Part shown: in pieces, positions 25,801 to 39,300 of the stretch
Layout: every line of letters starts with the position of its first letter
Position numbering within the stretch: position 1 is the stretch's first letter
DNA from: Balaenoptera acutorostrata
Taxonomy: Eukaryota; Chordata; Mammalia; Artiodactyla; Balaenopteridae
Length of the DNA: 64,000 bases
NCBI RefSeq assembly: GCF_949987535.1
Contig: NC_080067.1
Coordinates: 82,361,985-82,425,984 of the forward strand
Direction: 5' to 3'
Notes under the pieces: model-generated
Seen by the model: the letters and a program-made list of their open reading frames with translations, nothing else
Told to the model about the DNA's origin: nothing
Databases searched by the model: none
Program-made: the position numbers and the translations under genes

Positions 25801-28800
25801 TAATTCCTACTTTTTCTGAAAATGCTTAGAAAACATTTTTAAGGACAAACATATAGCTTGCTTTTAAGCAAAGCTCTTCCTTATTTGGGTTCCAGGTCTA
25901 TAAATACCACAGGATATATGTGAAAGCTCATCTATATAATCACCGATCTTAACTCTACAGTAGAATGGATTCTTATAGTTATGAGGTTCCTGGTCTCTGA
26001 AGACCACTTGAAAGTAAAAAAGCTAAAACAGCAGTTGAAGAAGTTGCAGCATAAGATATTTAGATATACAATAGCTTCCCTTCATCATCTTGTGGTTAAC
26101 AGAATTAACTATAGAGTCTAAATGAAAACACAAAACTACATAATCATCTAGACCTCAAAAGGGAGAGAGAGAGAAAGAGAGGACAACAGAACTACATTTA
26201 GATCATTTTATTTAAATCACTGAAGTGTAAAAGCCCTAACAATGAAGTTAATGAGGTGGAACATTAATATAAGGAAGGGCTTAAATCTCTGCAACTTATA
26301 TTCAGCCATTACAGCAGAAAAGCTTCCCTAAACAACTCATAAAAACACGAAAACCCTATGTCGCAAAAAAGTATTTATTCCTTAGGTTCAGCAGAAAATC
26401 CGCTTAATACAGGATAAATTTTCTTAAATTTCTTCTGTGCCCGAGCTGACTGCTTGGTCTCCCAATCAATTTCCTTGAGATTTTAATATGAAAACAAAAA
26501 ACTAAATGCCTTTGTAAAGTATTGACACCAAATTTTCTATCACTACAGAAAAAAATCTCACAATTTAAAAATCTATCCAACTGGTCTACCAATTAGTCAT
26601 GTTTTACATCCCTCCCTCCATGCTTCCCCACTCCCTCTGAGTAGTAAGGGGGAACTGGGCTCTAAGTAAAGAAGAGATCCTTAACAAGGGCCTCAAGCAT
26701 AAAGCCACCTGATAACTAAATAGATTATAGAAATAATATTTCTAAAGTATACAAAACAAGTTTACCTTACAAAAAAACCAAACAATATTCTGTATTGTAA
26801 TTAAGAACCATAGCCTTTCGTGGTCAAGTAAGGAATGGCCATTCTTGAACGGAAAAATATTACCATTTTAATGTGTTGATCAATACCTGTTTAAGAAATA
26901 AATAATATGTCTATACAAATTAAATATTTACTCAGTTGCTAACACTTGCCTCTTGCCCTTGGAGCACTCTTTTTATAATGACAGTATACCATTTATAAAT
27001 TAATTATTTCAAATGACCAGAAATATTTTTAAAGACATGAAAGCAAATGACAAGCCTCCTTTAACAAGGACAAGGCACACATTATGCTGAAGGATAGGCT
27101 GGAGAAGTGCCCAATCACTGTGAGAAAGGAAATTCTCAAGTGGAGATTCCCCCACTCCCACCCTACCCCCTTCCTAAGACCTGTGGGAATGCTAAGAAAA
27201 AACTCCATCTGCACAGAATGTGAGGGTGACACTTTCTCATTTTAACAAATTGAATGAGATATTTAATCACATTTTAATGTATTATGTTATATGATATTCT
27301 TTATTTCATAAAACAGATTTTATATCAATTGTTATCCACAAATGCTTACTTCACACCTCAATCTGGCACCATGATAGGTACTATTAGGTACAGAGCAGAT
27401 GTGGAACAGTAAGAAATGAAGAAATAAGAGGAGATGTAGAAAAAAATAATTTTGTTGAATTCAAAACAGTGTCACCTGGTCAGTTTTTGTTTTGTTTTGC
27501 TATTATTGTCTTCAGCTACAATGCTTTTTCTTTAATTAGTCTCCTTGAGCCCAATAATTGCATTTTCATGACAAAATTAAAATTTTTATGTACCAACGAT
27601 TAATGGAGAGTTTACAAAAATTCCTAAAGAAATAAGAGTAAATCCTTTGGAACAAAAGGGCTATTGGTTATAGTGAATTAATATATTTATTAAGCAAATA
27701 CTTTTTGTCATGATTCTGTGTAAGATGCTGTGTTTTAGAGGATAAAAGAAATGAATTACACAATCTGCCCTCAAGGCACTTCTAGTCATTTAAAGGGAAA
27801 TGGACCGATAAGCACATGAAAGTAATAAGTATTCTAAACTAAAAGAGTTAAAGAATTCTGAAAAGGAAAGATAACTAGGGGAAAGGTGGTGACACAAAAG
27901 TGGTAAGAGAACCAAGGGAGATCTTTAAAGATGGTTAAAATTTAGACAGGTACAAATGGGAAGAACTGCATTCCATGCAGAGAAAAGAATATGAGGAGCC
28001 TGGAGATGGAAATGGAAGAAGCAAATAATAACAGCATCAACAAAAACTATTATTGCTACTCTTTCTACTAATCCTTCTAATAGTGGCTGCTTTCAATGTG
28101 CCAGGCACCAAGTGCTTTATATACATAATCTCATTTTATCCTTCCAAGAACCCAATGCAGTAGGCAGTATAGTTATCCCAGTTTTTTCAGACAGGAAACT
28201 AAGGTTTAGGGAGATTGAGAAATTTGCCCAAATTGGGTAAAGGAACTGGGATTTAAATCTAGGTAGCCTGACTCTAGGACTCACGCTCTTAACCACTTTG
28301 CTATTGGGCACTGCTACTGGTTTTGTTTTGCTCAAAAAGATGTTTATAAGAGTAGGAAGAAATAAGGTCAGAAAGGGAGGCTGAAGCAAATTAACAGTCT
28401 GAAACACGAGGCTAAAAATTATGGGCAAATTAGACAATGGGGAAACACGGAAGAGCAAGAGATTGATGATTAAAGCTGTGCTTAAAGAATATTAATCTGT
28501 TAATGGGTTGTAAAGATATTAAAAGTAGGGAGAGAGAAATAATATTTTTTTAGTGCCTTCTCACTAGGTATACACTGTCCCATTTATCCTTCAAAACATA
28601 GTACTTCATGAGGTTTAGAATGACTAACTTCTCTGTGTCTGAATCTCCTCATCTATAAATTGAGGTTAAATAATTTGCTCTAAGCCAGACAGCTAGTAAG
28701 TGCCATCTTCACAATTAGCACTTAGGTCTTAAAAGCCCATGCTCTTTCTACAATTCTGTATTAGGAAGTTCGTGAGGGAGTCATTGCAAAAGACTTACTA

Positions 28801-31800
28801 AAATGAGGACCTAAATTAGGATAGTGACAGTAGAAGTGGAGAAGAAAGAGGGGAGAGAGATTACAGAGGCTAAAACTATTAGGCTTGGCAACTAACTAGA
28901 TGTGGGAAACAAAAGAGAAAAAATCAAGGAAAATGCCAAGGTTTGAAGTGTGGGTGATTGGAAAGATAAGGGTGCCATTAACAGACCCAGTGGAAGAAAC
29001 TCAGGTTTGATCGAGTATGGAGACATTTTAAACATATCAAACTTGAAGTGATGGTGAGGCATGTTTAATAAGCAACTGAAGAATGTAAAAGCAGTGAGCT
29101 GGAGAAACAGATGAGGTCTGCATATGATGGGATGGGTTTGGATGAGATTACCAATGAAAGAAGTGGGCCAAGGGCAAATCCTTGGTAAACACTACCTTTA
29201 CAGGGAGGAAGAGGAGGCAGGGAAGACAGATGTAGACCAACCAGAAGAGGAAAGAGCCACAGTAGCCTAGGAAGGGGAGACCATCAAGAAGAAAGACATG
29301 GCTTACAAAGCCTGTAGACAGGCCAAAGACAATCTGAACTGAAAAAGAAAGAAAGAAAAAAAAAGATTAGATTTACTGACTAAGAGATGGTTTCAACCCT
29401 TCATGAAATAGTTTCAGAAGAGTGGCTGAAGGCATAATTCAGACAGCAAAAGGTTAAATAACTGGTGAAGGTAAGAGATAGAAGCAGTAAGTGAACACTT
29501 CTGCAGTTACAGGAGAGGAAAACAGGAAGACAGCTTGACAGATACAATAGGACTGAAAAATAGTTATTTTTCCCCTGTAATGGGGTGGAGGAGGGAGATT
29601 TTAATACATTTATAGGTGTAACAACAAAATTCAGTGAAGATGAAATAGAAGAATCAAGAGAAAGGAAAAATAATTGGTGAAACAGAGTACCAGAACAGTC
29701 ATAATGAGGATTCAAAAAGATGGTACTATTCTAACCCTCAAACCTCATCCTAATACCAGTGTCTACGCTCTGAGTCAAAGATAAAGTTCAGAAGGTGCAG
29801 TTATTCAATGATACCCAAAATATCTGGAGACAAAGGTTTTAGAACATTAGAGAGAGATCTCAAGTCAGTTCTATCTAAATGAGCATAATTTATTACTAAA
29901 TTATGACTAAATGAGACTAATTGTATGGTACAAAAACACACTACTCTTTTCACTATGAGGCCCTTTCTTATCATCACCACCTGTCAAAACCTGCATGTCC
30001 TTCAAGGCTCCAAGGCCTAAAAGTGTTACTTCCTTTTTACCTCTTTTAGAGCATGTATTGCATTCTACCTTGTATTTTACTTATTGACTTTTGCTTTTCC
30101 CATCTTGAAAGCAGAAAATGTGCTTATTATCTTTATAAAATGCCCTACAATATTTAGCATAATACTTTGGAGAAAATAAAGCAATAAATACTTGTTAGAT
30201 TGTGAGGGGGCGGGGTGTGTAAGAGAAAGAGATTGGGAAATCTACTTGCCTTGTGGGGTACCAGCCAAATACAGCAGCATTTGCAGGCAACTGACAAATT
30301 GTCTAGAAAATTATATAGATTGAAAAAAGGCTGATTAACCATGTATTTATCTTAAAAATAGAGGTGTCGGGGCTTCCCTGGTGGCGCAGTGGTTGAGAAT
30401 CTGCCTGCTAATGCAGGGGACACGGGTTCGAGCCCTGGTCTGGGAGGATCCCACATGCCGCGGAGCAACTAGGCCCGTGAGCCACAGCTACTGAGCCTGC
30501 GCGTCTGGAGCCTGTGCCCCGCAACGGGAGGGGCCGCGATAGTGAAAGGCCCGCGCACCGCGATGAAGAGCGGTCCCCGCACCGCGATGAAGAGTGGCCC
30601 CCACTTGCCGCAACTAGAGAAAGCCCTCGCACGAACCGAAGACCCAACACAGTCAAAAAAAAATAAAATAAATAAATAAAGTAGCTATTAAAAAAAAAAA
30701 AATTGGAGTCATCAAAATAAAAAAAAAAAAAAAAATAGAGGTGTCAAAGAACCTGAGAAAAGCGTATTAAGTTTAGGGTTTCAGGAAGTGTTTTTTTTTT
30801 TAATTTTAAAGGATATAAAATTTAAAAGAATAAAAACATTAAATGTTGGTGAGGATACAGGGCAATCAAAACTCTCATACAGGGCTTCCCTGGTGGCGCA
30901 GTGGTTGAGAATCTGCCTGCTAATGCAGGAGACACGGGTTCGAGCCCTGGTCTGGGAAGATCCCACATGCCGCGGAGCAACTAGGCCCGTGAGCCACAAC
31001 TACTGAGCCTGCGCGTCTGGAGCCTGTGCTCCGCAACAAGAGAGGCCACAATAGTGAGAGGCCCGCGCACCGCGATGAAGAGTGGCCCCCACTTGCCACA
31101 ACTGGAGAAAGCCATAGCACAAAAACGAAGACCCAACATAGCAATCAATCAATCAATAAAGAAATCTTTAAAAAAAAAAAGTTGCTTAAAAAAAAAAAAA
31201 AAAAAAAACTCTCATACATTGCTTGTGGGAATGTAAAATGGCACAACTATTTTAAAAAACTGGCAGTTTCATAAAGAGTTAAACATACACCTAACCCTTG
31301 ACCTAGCAATTCCACTCCTAAAACTTACTCAAGAGAAATGAAAACATATGTCAACAAAAGATGAATGTTTATAATAGGTTTATTTACAATAACCAAAAAC
31401 TGGAAACAAGCTGATGTCCAATGTTTATCCACTCTGGATAAACAAATTGTGGCATGTTCACACAGTGACTACTACTCAGCAATAAAGAGCAACAAACTAT
31501 AGAGACAAGCAACATATACATATGACATTGTGTTGAGCAAAAGAAGTGGAACACAAGAATTACATGATATAATCTTGTTTATATCAGGTTCTAGAACAAA
31601 TAAAACTAATTTAAAGTAAAAAATCTGAACAGTGGTTGTCTGGAGTGGGGCAGAGGCTGACTGGGAAGGGACACAAAGGAACTTTTGGGGAGATGGAAAT
31701 GGTCTACACTGTGATAGGGGAATGTACTAATCATGGTTTTTTACTCTGTATTTTTGGTACTTTGACATCTTGGGGCCTTGCTGACATCAGAGGACTGCCC

Positions 31801-34800
31801 GTGCTAGGACTATCTAATTCCTAGAGATAGCAAACAACTCTCCTGCAAGAGTGCCTTTCATAAGCAAACCCCTAATCTGGAGCTGACACTCCTAACTATC
31901 TGCTCTATGAGGTTCTCACACTCAGGGCCACTATTCCCCTGCCCAAATCACGGCAGGGTCAGGTATCAGACAAAGAGCCTATGTCCCACAGCTCACTAAA
32001 AGTATTCAAACTAGCCAATCCTAAACCTGCTTACTCTGTCTCTCCAGTTCCTTCCTGGGGAAATCACACTAAAGGCTCTTGCCCACATTTCCCTCCTGCT
32101 CCTTTGCCTCCTGACCCTCGCTGGCACTTCCCCACGTGGCTCCTGGTGGTGTGCTCCCTTCTCTTGGGCTCCATGAGTATAACAAACTATCTTTTCAACA
32201 GCTGTTGCCTCCTTATCTGTTGGCCTTGCCATACTTGAATAACAGTAAAATCTACATTTTGAAACAGAGTGTGGTTTATACAACTGTATCCATTTGTTGA
32301 AACCATATAGCAAATATTTATACATTTCAATATGTGCAAATTTCCCTTAAAAAAGAAAGAACTGTGGGAGGTACAACCTATTGGGTGTAAGACAGGCTCA
32401 ATGATGTATTACACAACATGGGGAATATAGCCAATATTTTGTAATAACTGCAAATGGAAAGTAACCTTTATAAATTGTATAAAAAATTAATTAAAAAAGA
32501 GAAAGAACTGTAGAAATTATCAAGTGGATAACTGGGGAGTGAATGGAGGTATAGATGAAACAAGAATGTCAAAATGTTGATATAGGGCTTCCCTGGTGGC
32601 GCAGTGGTTGAGAATCTGCCTGCTAATGCAGGGGACACGGGTTCGAGCCCTGGTCTGGGAAGATCCCACATGCCGCGGAGCAACTAGGCCCGTGAGCCAC
32701 AACTACTGAGCCTGCGCGTCTGGAGCTTGTGCTCCACAACAAGAGAGGCCGTGACAGTGAGAGGCCTGCGCACCGCGATGAAGAGTGGCCCCCGCTTGCC
32801 ACAACTAGAGAAAGCCCTTGCACAGAAAGAAGACCCAACACAGCCATAAATAAATAAATAAATAATTTAAAAAAAAAAATGTTGATATAGTTATTATAGT
32901 TGGGTGATGTGTTAGTTATAATATTCGATTTACTTGATATATGTTTAAATTTTTGTATAATAAAATGTTTAAAAAAGAAAACAAGTAAAAGAGGATATAG
33001 TATTTAACATATTGACCCCAGCAGAGCATCTGTAGACTTCAGAAAATAATAATATGGCCAAAAAAAAAAAAAAATTTATGCCAGACTGTGGAAAGACAGG
33101 GCACAAGGTTAGGAAGAGAAAAAAAAAATGTCAAGAAATACAAGAAAAAAGAAATCAAAAGTAAGATACTGTAATAGAGAAAAAGGTCTGCAAAATAAGG
33201 TTTATCAAATACCTATTAACCAGATTCCAAAATACAGTAAATTTATTTAGGAAAGAAAATTGTAAAACAGGAAAGTATATTTAAACTGGAAGACTACAGA
33301 AAATATTATGCAGGCCTGGTCTGAATTAAGAACAAATTTGAAGTTAATATTAAAATAATTTCTAATTGTGAATTACTTTAAAAACTTCTCTTTCTTTAGA
33401 CTTTTCTCTCTTTCTTAAAACCATAACAAATCCCAGATTCTCCCCATTTTTCAAGTATCTCCTATTTGGTGATCTAAGATACCACTGCAATCTACAGGTC
33501 AGAGTGGAGACTTACGGAAGTCAAGTAATACAAGGAGTTTCTAGTAGAGTCTGCCTCCTAGTAGGTCAAGTTGGACCCCTACCCCAAATTATGGTAATTC
33601 TCCTGGATCCTGAGTGCGTATGTTAATGGACATATATTCTTAGCAACTGCCAAGCCTATGGAATTAAAAATATTTGAGAAGGAAAGGCCAATGGAAGTCT
33701 TGGAGCTCCCCCAACCCAAATATCATAAAAATATTAATCCCTAGAGTAACTGCAGAGATCAGTGCCACCATCCAAGGCTTGTTTAAAAAGACGCATGTAT
33801 GGTGACTCCTATTATACTCCTTTTTAACTCTCTAGTTTGTCTCCAAAATGGGTGCATCTTAGAGGATGACAACAGATTACTGTAGGTTCCAATTGCACAT
33901 GCTTTTCCAGATGTGGTCTCCATGTGGAACAAATCAATTAATTCCCTGGCACATAGCTACTAATTTTTGAACACTTTTTTCTCTATCCTAATAAACAGAG
34001 AATATCAGAAGCATTTTGCTTTTACTTAGTAGAGATATCAGTACATTTATGATATTGCCACCAGGTTATATCAACTATGTGCCACTGATTAGTCTATAGC
34101 AGGGTTTGCCAGACATGACCCATAGGCCAAATCCAGCCTAGCACAAATTTTTGTAAATAAAGTTTTACTGCAACACAGCTTCACCTATTCTTTTCCATAC
34201 TGTATATGGTTGTTTTCATACTACACCAGCAGAGTTGAGTAGTTGAAAGACAGACCATATGGCCTGTAAAAACTTTACTACCTGGCCTTTTACAGAAAAA
34301 GTTTGCTAACTCTTGGCTTACAAAGGACCTAACACCTTAACACCTCATAGGACGTTATATTAATCTACTTTATTGATGACCTCATGCTGATAGTACCTGA
34401 AGAACAGACAGTATATGCCTTAGATTAGATACCTTGGGATGACATGTATATGCCAGAGAGTGAAAGATAATCACAAAATTAGAAAAGTCTACAACCTCAG
34501 TCAAGTTTCAGGTAAAGGTCTAGAATACACTGAAAGTAAAGATCAAGTTGCACCTTTCAACCCATACCACTAAGAAAACATACTTCTAGAAACATATGCC
34601 TTTCTAGATTTCAGTACGATGCTCCAACTTGTTTACTAAATGACAATGGTTGAAGAGGGCCCAGAGCAACAGAAGGATCCAGACTTCAATACAGAACATT
34701 CTGCCATTCAATGCCTATGACCCATGGATCCAATGGTGCTCAAAATACCTGTGGAAAACAGGGATGATGTTTTGAGCCTGTTGCAAACCTGGAAAGAAGA

Positions 34801-36309
34801 ATCATAAAAGAGGCTCCAGGTATTCTGAAGCAATGACACGGCCCTTAGGCAAAACCTGTTTTCGTTTTGAGAACTAATTCTTGGCTTGCTTGTTAGCCAT
34901 GGCAGAACCTAGTGACCCTACCACAAAATATCAGATATATACTATAAAACCCAAAGCAACCACCAAAGCAAACAAATGAAATAAGGAGGTAAAGTAAGCC
35001 AACAAAGAATAGAAAACAGATCAAAAGTAACCAATACAAAAAGAGGCAGGAAAAGAGAAAAGTGATCAAAACCAGAAAGGACAAAAAGAAAACAAATAGC
35101 CAAGATGGTGGGTTTCAACCCAACCACATCAATTACCACACTAAATATAAATGATATAAATACCTAAATAAAAAGGCAGATATTGTCAAATTGGATTTTT
35201 TTTTCAGAAGACCCAACTACCTGATACCTAAAAGAAACCTCTTTAAATATAAAGACACAACAGTCTCCCAAGGCAACAGAAATAAAAGCAAAAATAAACA
35301 AATGGGTCCTAACCAAACTTACAAGCTTTTGTACAGCAAAAGAAACCATAAACGAAATGAATAGACAACCTATGGACTGGGAGAAAATATTTGTAAATGA
35401 TGCGACCAACAGAGGCTTAATTTCCAAAATATACAAACAGCTCATACAACTGAATAACAAAAAAACAAACAACCCAATCAAAAAATGGACAGAAGACCTA
35501 AACAGACACTTCTCCAAAGAGACATACAGATGGTCAACAGGCACGTAAAAAGATGCTCAACATCGCTAATTATTAGAGAAATGCCAATCAAAACTACAAT
35601 GAGGTACCACCTCACAGGGGTCAGGATGGCCATCATTAAAAAGTCTACAAGTAACAAATGCTGGAAAGGGTATGGAAAAAAGGGAACCCTCCTACACTGT
35701 TGGTGGGAATGTAAATTGGTGCAGTATGCACCAATGTAAATTGGAGAACATTTTGGAGGTTCCTCAGAAAACTAAAAATAGAGTTGCCATATGATCCAGC
35801 AATCCCACTCCTGGGCATATATCTGGACAAAACTATAATTCGAAAAGATACATGCACCCCAACATTCACTGCAGTGCTATTTACAATAGCCAAGACATGG
35901 AAGCAACTGAAATGTCCACTGACAGATGAATGGATAAAAAAGATGTGGTACATATATACAATGGAATACTCAGTTATAAAATGAACGAAGTAATGCCATT
36001 TACAGCAATTATCATACTAAGTGAAGTAAGTCAGAAAGAGAAAGACAAATACCATATGATATCACTTATATGTGGATTCTAAAATATGACACAAATGAAC
36101 ATATCTACGAAACAGAAACAGACCCACAGACATAGAGAACAGACTTGTGGTAGCCAAGGTGGAAGGAGGGTGGGGGAGGGATGGACTGGGAGTTTGGGAT
36201 TAGTAGATGCAAACTATTATACATAGAATGGATGAACAAGGTCCTACTGTATAGCACAGGGAAGTATATTCAACATCCTGTGAAAAAAAGGAAAAAAATA
36301 TGAAAAAGA

Positions 36310-36364
<55 letters not shown>

Positions 36365-39300
36365 ACTCAATCACTTTGCTGTACAGTAGAAATTAACACA
36401 ACATTGTAAATCAACTATACTTCAATAGAATAAATTTAAAATATATATATAAAGCACAAAAATGTTAAAAGAAAGAAGATGGTAAAGACATACCATTCCA
36501 ACACTAATTTAAAAAAAGACGATACCATGGCTATATTAATAAAGTAGACTGCAGAGCTAAGAATACTACTAGGTACGAAGAAAGTAATTTCAAAGTGACA
36601 AAGGTGTGCATGCACCAAGAGAACGAAACAATACTAAATATTTAACAAGATTTAAAATATACAAATTAAAAACAATAGACCTAAAAGGAGAAAAATATAA
36701 ATTCATAAATATAGTCAGAAATTTCAACACCCCTTTCTCAATAATTAATGAAGTAGACAGAAAAATCAGAAAGATATAAAAGACTTGAACATCATCAACC
36801 AACCTGGTCTAAATGATATTAATCACTGATATTATACTGGGTGATCAGCTACCTGATAACAGTAAAATACACTTTCTTTTCAAATGAACACAGAAGAATG
36901 ACTAAGATAGACTATACTCTGAGGGAATAAAACAAGTCTCAATAAATGTAAAAGGATTAAAATCATACAAAATTTGGTATCTGGCCACAATGAAACTAAA
37001 TTTGAAATCAGTTAACAGAAAGACATCTGGAAAATCTCTAAATATTTAAAGCTGTGTAACACATTCCTAACAAATCCATGGATAGCAAAAGAAATCAAAA
37101 GGGAAATTAAAAAGCATTCTGAAAGTGAAAATGCAATGCATTTAAATGTATGAAATCTAGCTAAAGCAATATTTAGAGGCAAATACATAGTACTAAATGC
37201 CTGTATTAGAAAAGAAAGTTCTGAAATAAATGACCTCAACTTCTACCTTCATAACCTAGAAAAACAAAAACAAACTAAACCCTAAGGAAGCAAAAGACAG
37301 GAAGTAATAAACATCAGAACATAAATCATGAAACAGAAAACAAAAACAATAAAATGTCAAGGAAAGCAAAAGCTGGTTCTTTAAGAAAATCAATAAAAAT
37401 TATAAACTCTAGTAAGACTGATGCCAAATTTTATGCCAAAAAATTCAATAACTTAGGTGAAACAGGCACAATCCTTTAAAGAAACTACTAAAACTCAATC
37501 AAGAAGAAACCGATAACTTGAATAACCCTACATTCACCAAAGAAACTGATTTGTGGTTAAAAACCTTACCACAAAGAAAACCAGAAGCTCGAAAGGCATC
37601 ACTTACTAAACACTTAAAGAAGAAATAAAAATTCTACAAAAACGTTTCTCAAATTTTGAAGTAGAGGGAATACCTCCCAATTTATTCTACGAGGCCAGTT
37701 CTTTCCTGATAGCAAAACCAGACAAAAAACATCACAAGAGAGGAAAACTACAAACCAATTCCCTCATGAATACAGACACAATATCTTAACAAAATTTCAG
37801 CAAATTGGATCCGACGATATATAAACAGGATAATACATCATGACCCAGTGGGGTTTATCACAGAACTGCAAAGTTTATTTAACATTTGAAAAGCTAACAA
37901 TGTAATTTACCACATAAAGACTTTAAAAAGAAAAATCATACAATCATCTCAATAAATGCAGACAAAAAACATGCTGACAAAGCATCTGACAGAATTCAAC
38001 TTCGGTTCCTGATAAAAACCGAATTCATCAAACTGGGAATATAAGGGAATTTTCTCAACCTGGTAAAAAGTCATCAATATAAACCCTAAGTTAACATTAT
38101 ATTATACTTAACTCTTTAAGACTGAGCTTTCCCTGGTAACATCAAAATCAGGAACAATGCAAGAATATCCATTCTTGCTACTTCATTCTCTCAGGATGTT
38201 TTTGTTAGGCACAGAATTCTACATTTGCAGTTATTTTCTTTTATCCTTTAGAAGATATCATTGTCTTCTGGCTTCCATGGTTCCTGAGACCATGTGTGTG
38301 TGCACGCGCATGCGTATGTGTTCCTAATAGTTTGCATTCACACAGTCTAGTCTCCTCAGGAGCCTGGTTATTTATGATTGTTTGCCATTCTATTTTCAAA
38401 ATCTTGTTGTAGACATAGTTTGAAGCTTGGGAGACTATTTCTTCCAGGAAATTTGTTTGCTTCTGCCAGGATCTCTGGAACAAAAGCACTGTGTAATCAG
38501 CTCAATCTAATTTTAGAGACCAATATGATTCAAAACTAAGCTGTAGTCCTGATAAAAGCCTGTCTACTTCGTATTCCTGTCTACCCATACTCCTAGAGTG
38601 CAAACATGCAAAATCGTAAGCCAAAGCTGAAGGGTTGCTCATGAGGTTCACCACTTTGGTGGGCTCTGCTCTAATCCCTGTCTCCCAAGTCTTGAGAGGC
38701 CGTCAGCAGTTCCCTTCAGAACTGGTAAAAGCCCCAAAAGGAAAAGTAGCTCCAAACATTAGGCTCATCACCCTGAGCCTCCATTCTCCCCTGTATCCTA
38801 GTAATCTTGTTGGATCTCCAAAGACTTCAGGAAGATTATATTTTAGATTAAATTCTGTATTATATTAGACCTATATATTCTATATAATATATACATTCCA
38901 TTTAGCTTTTCTACATGTATTCAGCGGGACTATTGGTCTGAATTACCTATTCCATCATTACTGGAAGTCTTCCAAGTAATAACCCCTTCATTTATTACTG
39001 ATTTTAAAAACTGAAATATAATCCAAATACAATAAAATTCACCCTTTTAAAGTGTACAATTCAGAAGTTTTTAGTATATTCACAGACTTGTACAATCATC
39101 GTCTAATTCCATAACATTTTTATCACCTTAAAAAGAAACCTCATAACCATTAATAGTTATCACTGCCTATTTCCCTCCAGCTCCCATCAACTGCTAATAT
39201 ACTTTCTGTCTCTATGGATTTGCCTATTCTGGACATTTTATATAAATGAATTATAAACATGTGACCTTTTGTATCTGGCTTCTTTCATGTTTTTAATTTC

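Larger units (their letters stand above)
30785..32995 (+). mobile_element. Old L1 3' end, plus strand, split by several insertions
   Basis: The L1 3' body resumes on each side of inserts: 30800-30881, 31205-31715 ('gcaattccactcctaaaact', then 'tactactcagcaataaagag'), 32266-32353 ('tatacaactgtatccatttg'), 32512-32585 and 32876-32980 ('gtataataaaatgtttaaaa'). Two SINEs, one short L1 and one probable LTR interrupt it. The SINEs and short L1 have clean duplications, so the order of events can be read. Confidence 0.75.
34890..38190 (+). mobile_element. Old L1, plus strand, interrupted by a younger L1
   Basis: 34890-35260 holds the start of an old ORF2 ('accacatcaattaccacact'). 36447-38190 continues through endonuclease and reverse transcriptase remnants ('aatttcaacacccctttctc', 'atcatgacccagtggggttt', 'catacaatcatctcaataaa'). 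Many indels; no usable frame. Between them sits a younger L1 with a duplicated target. Confidence 0.8.
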
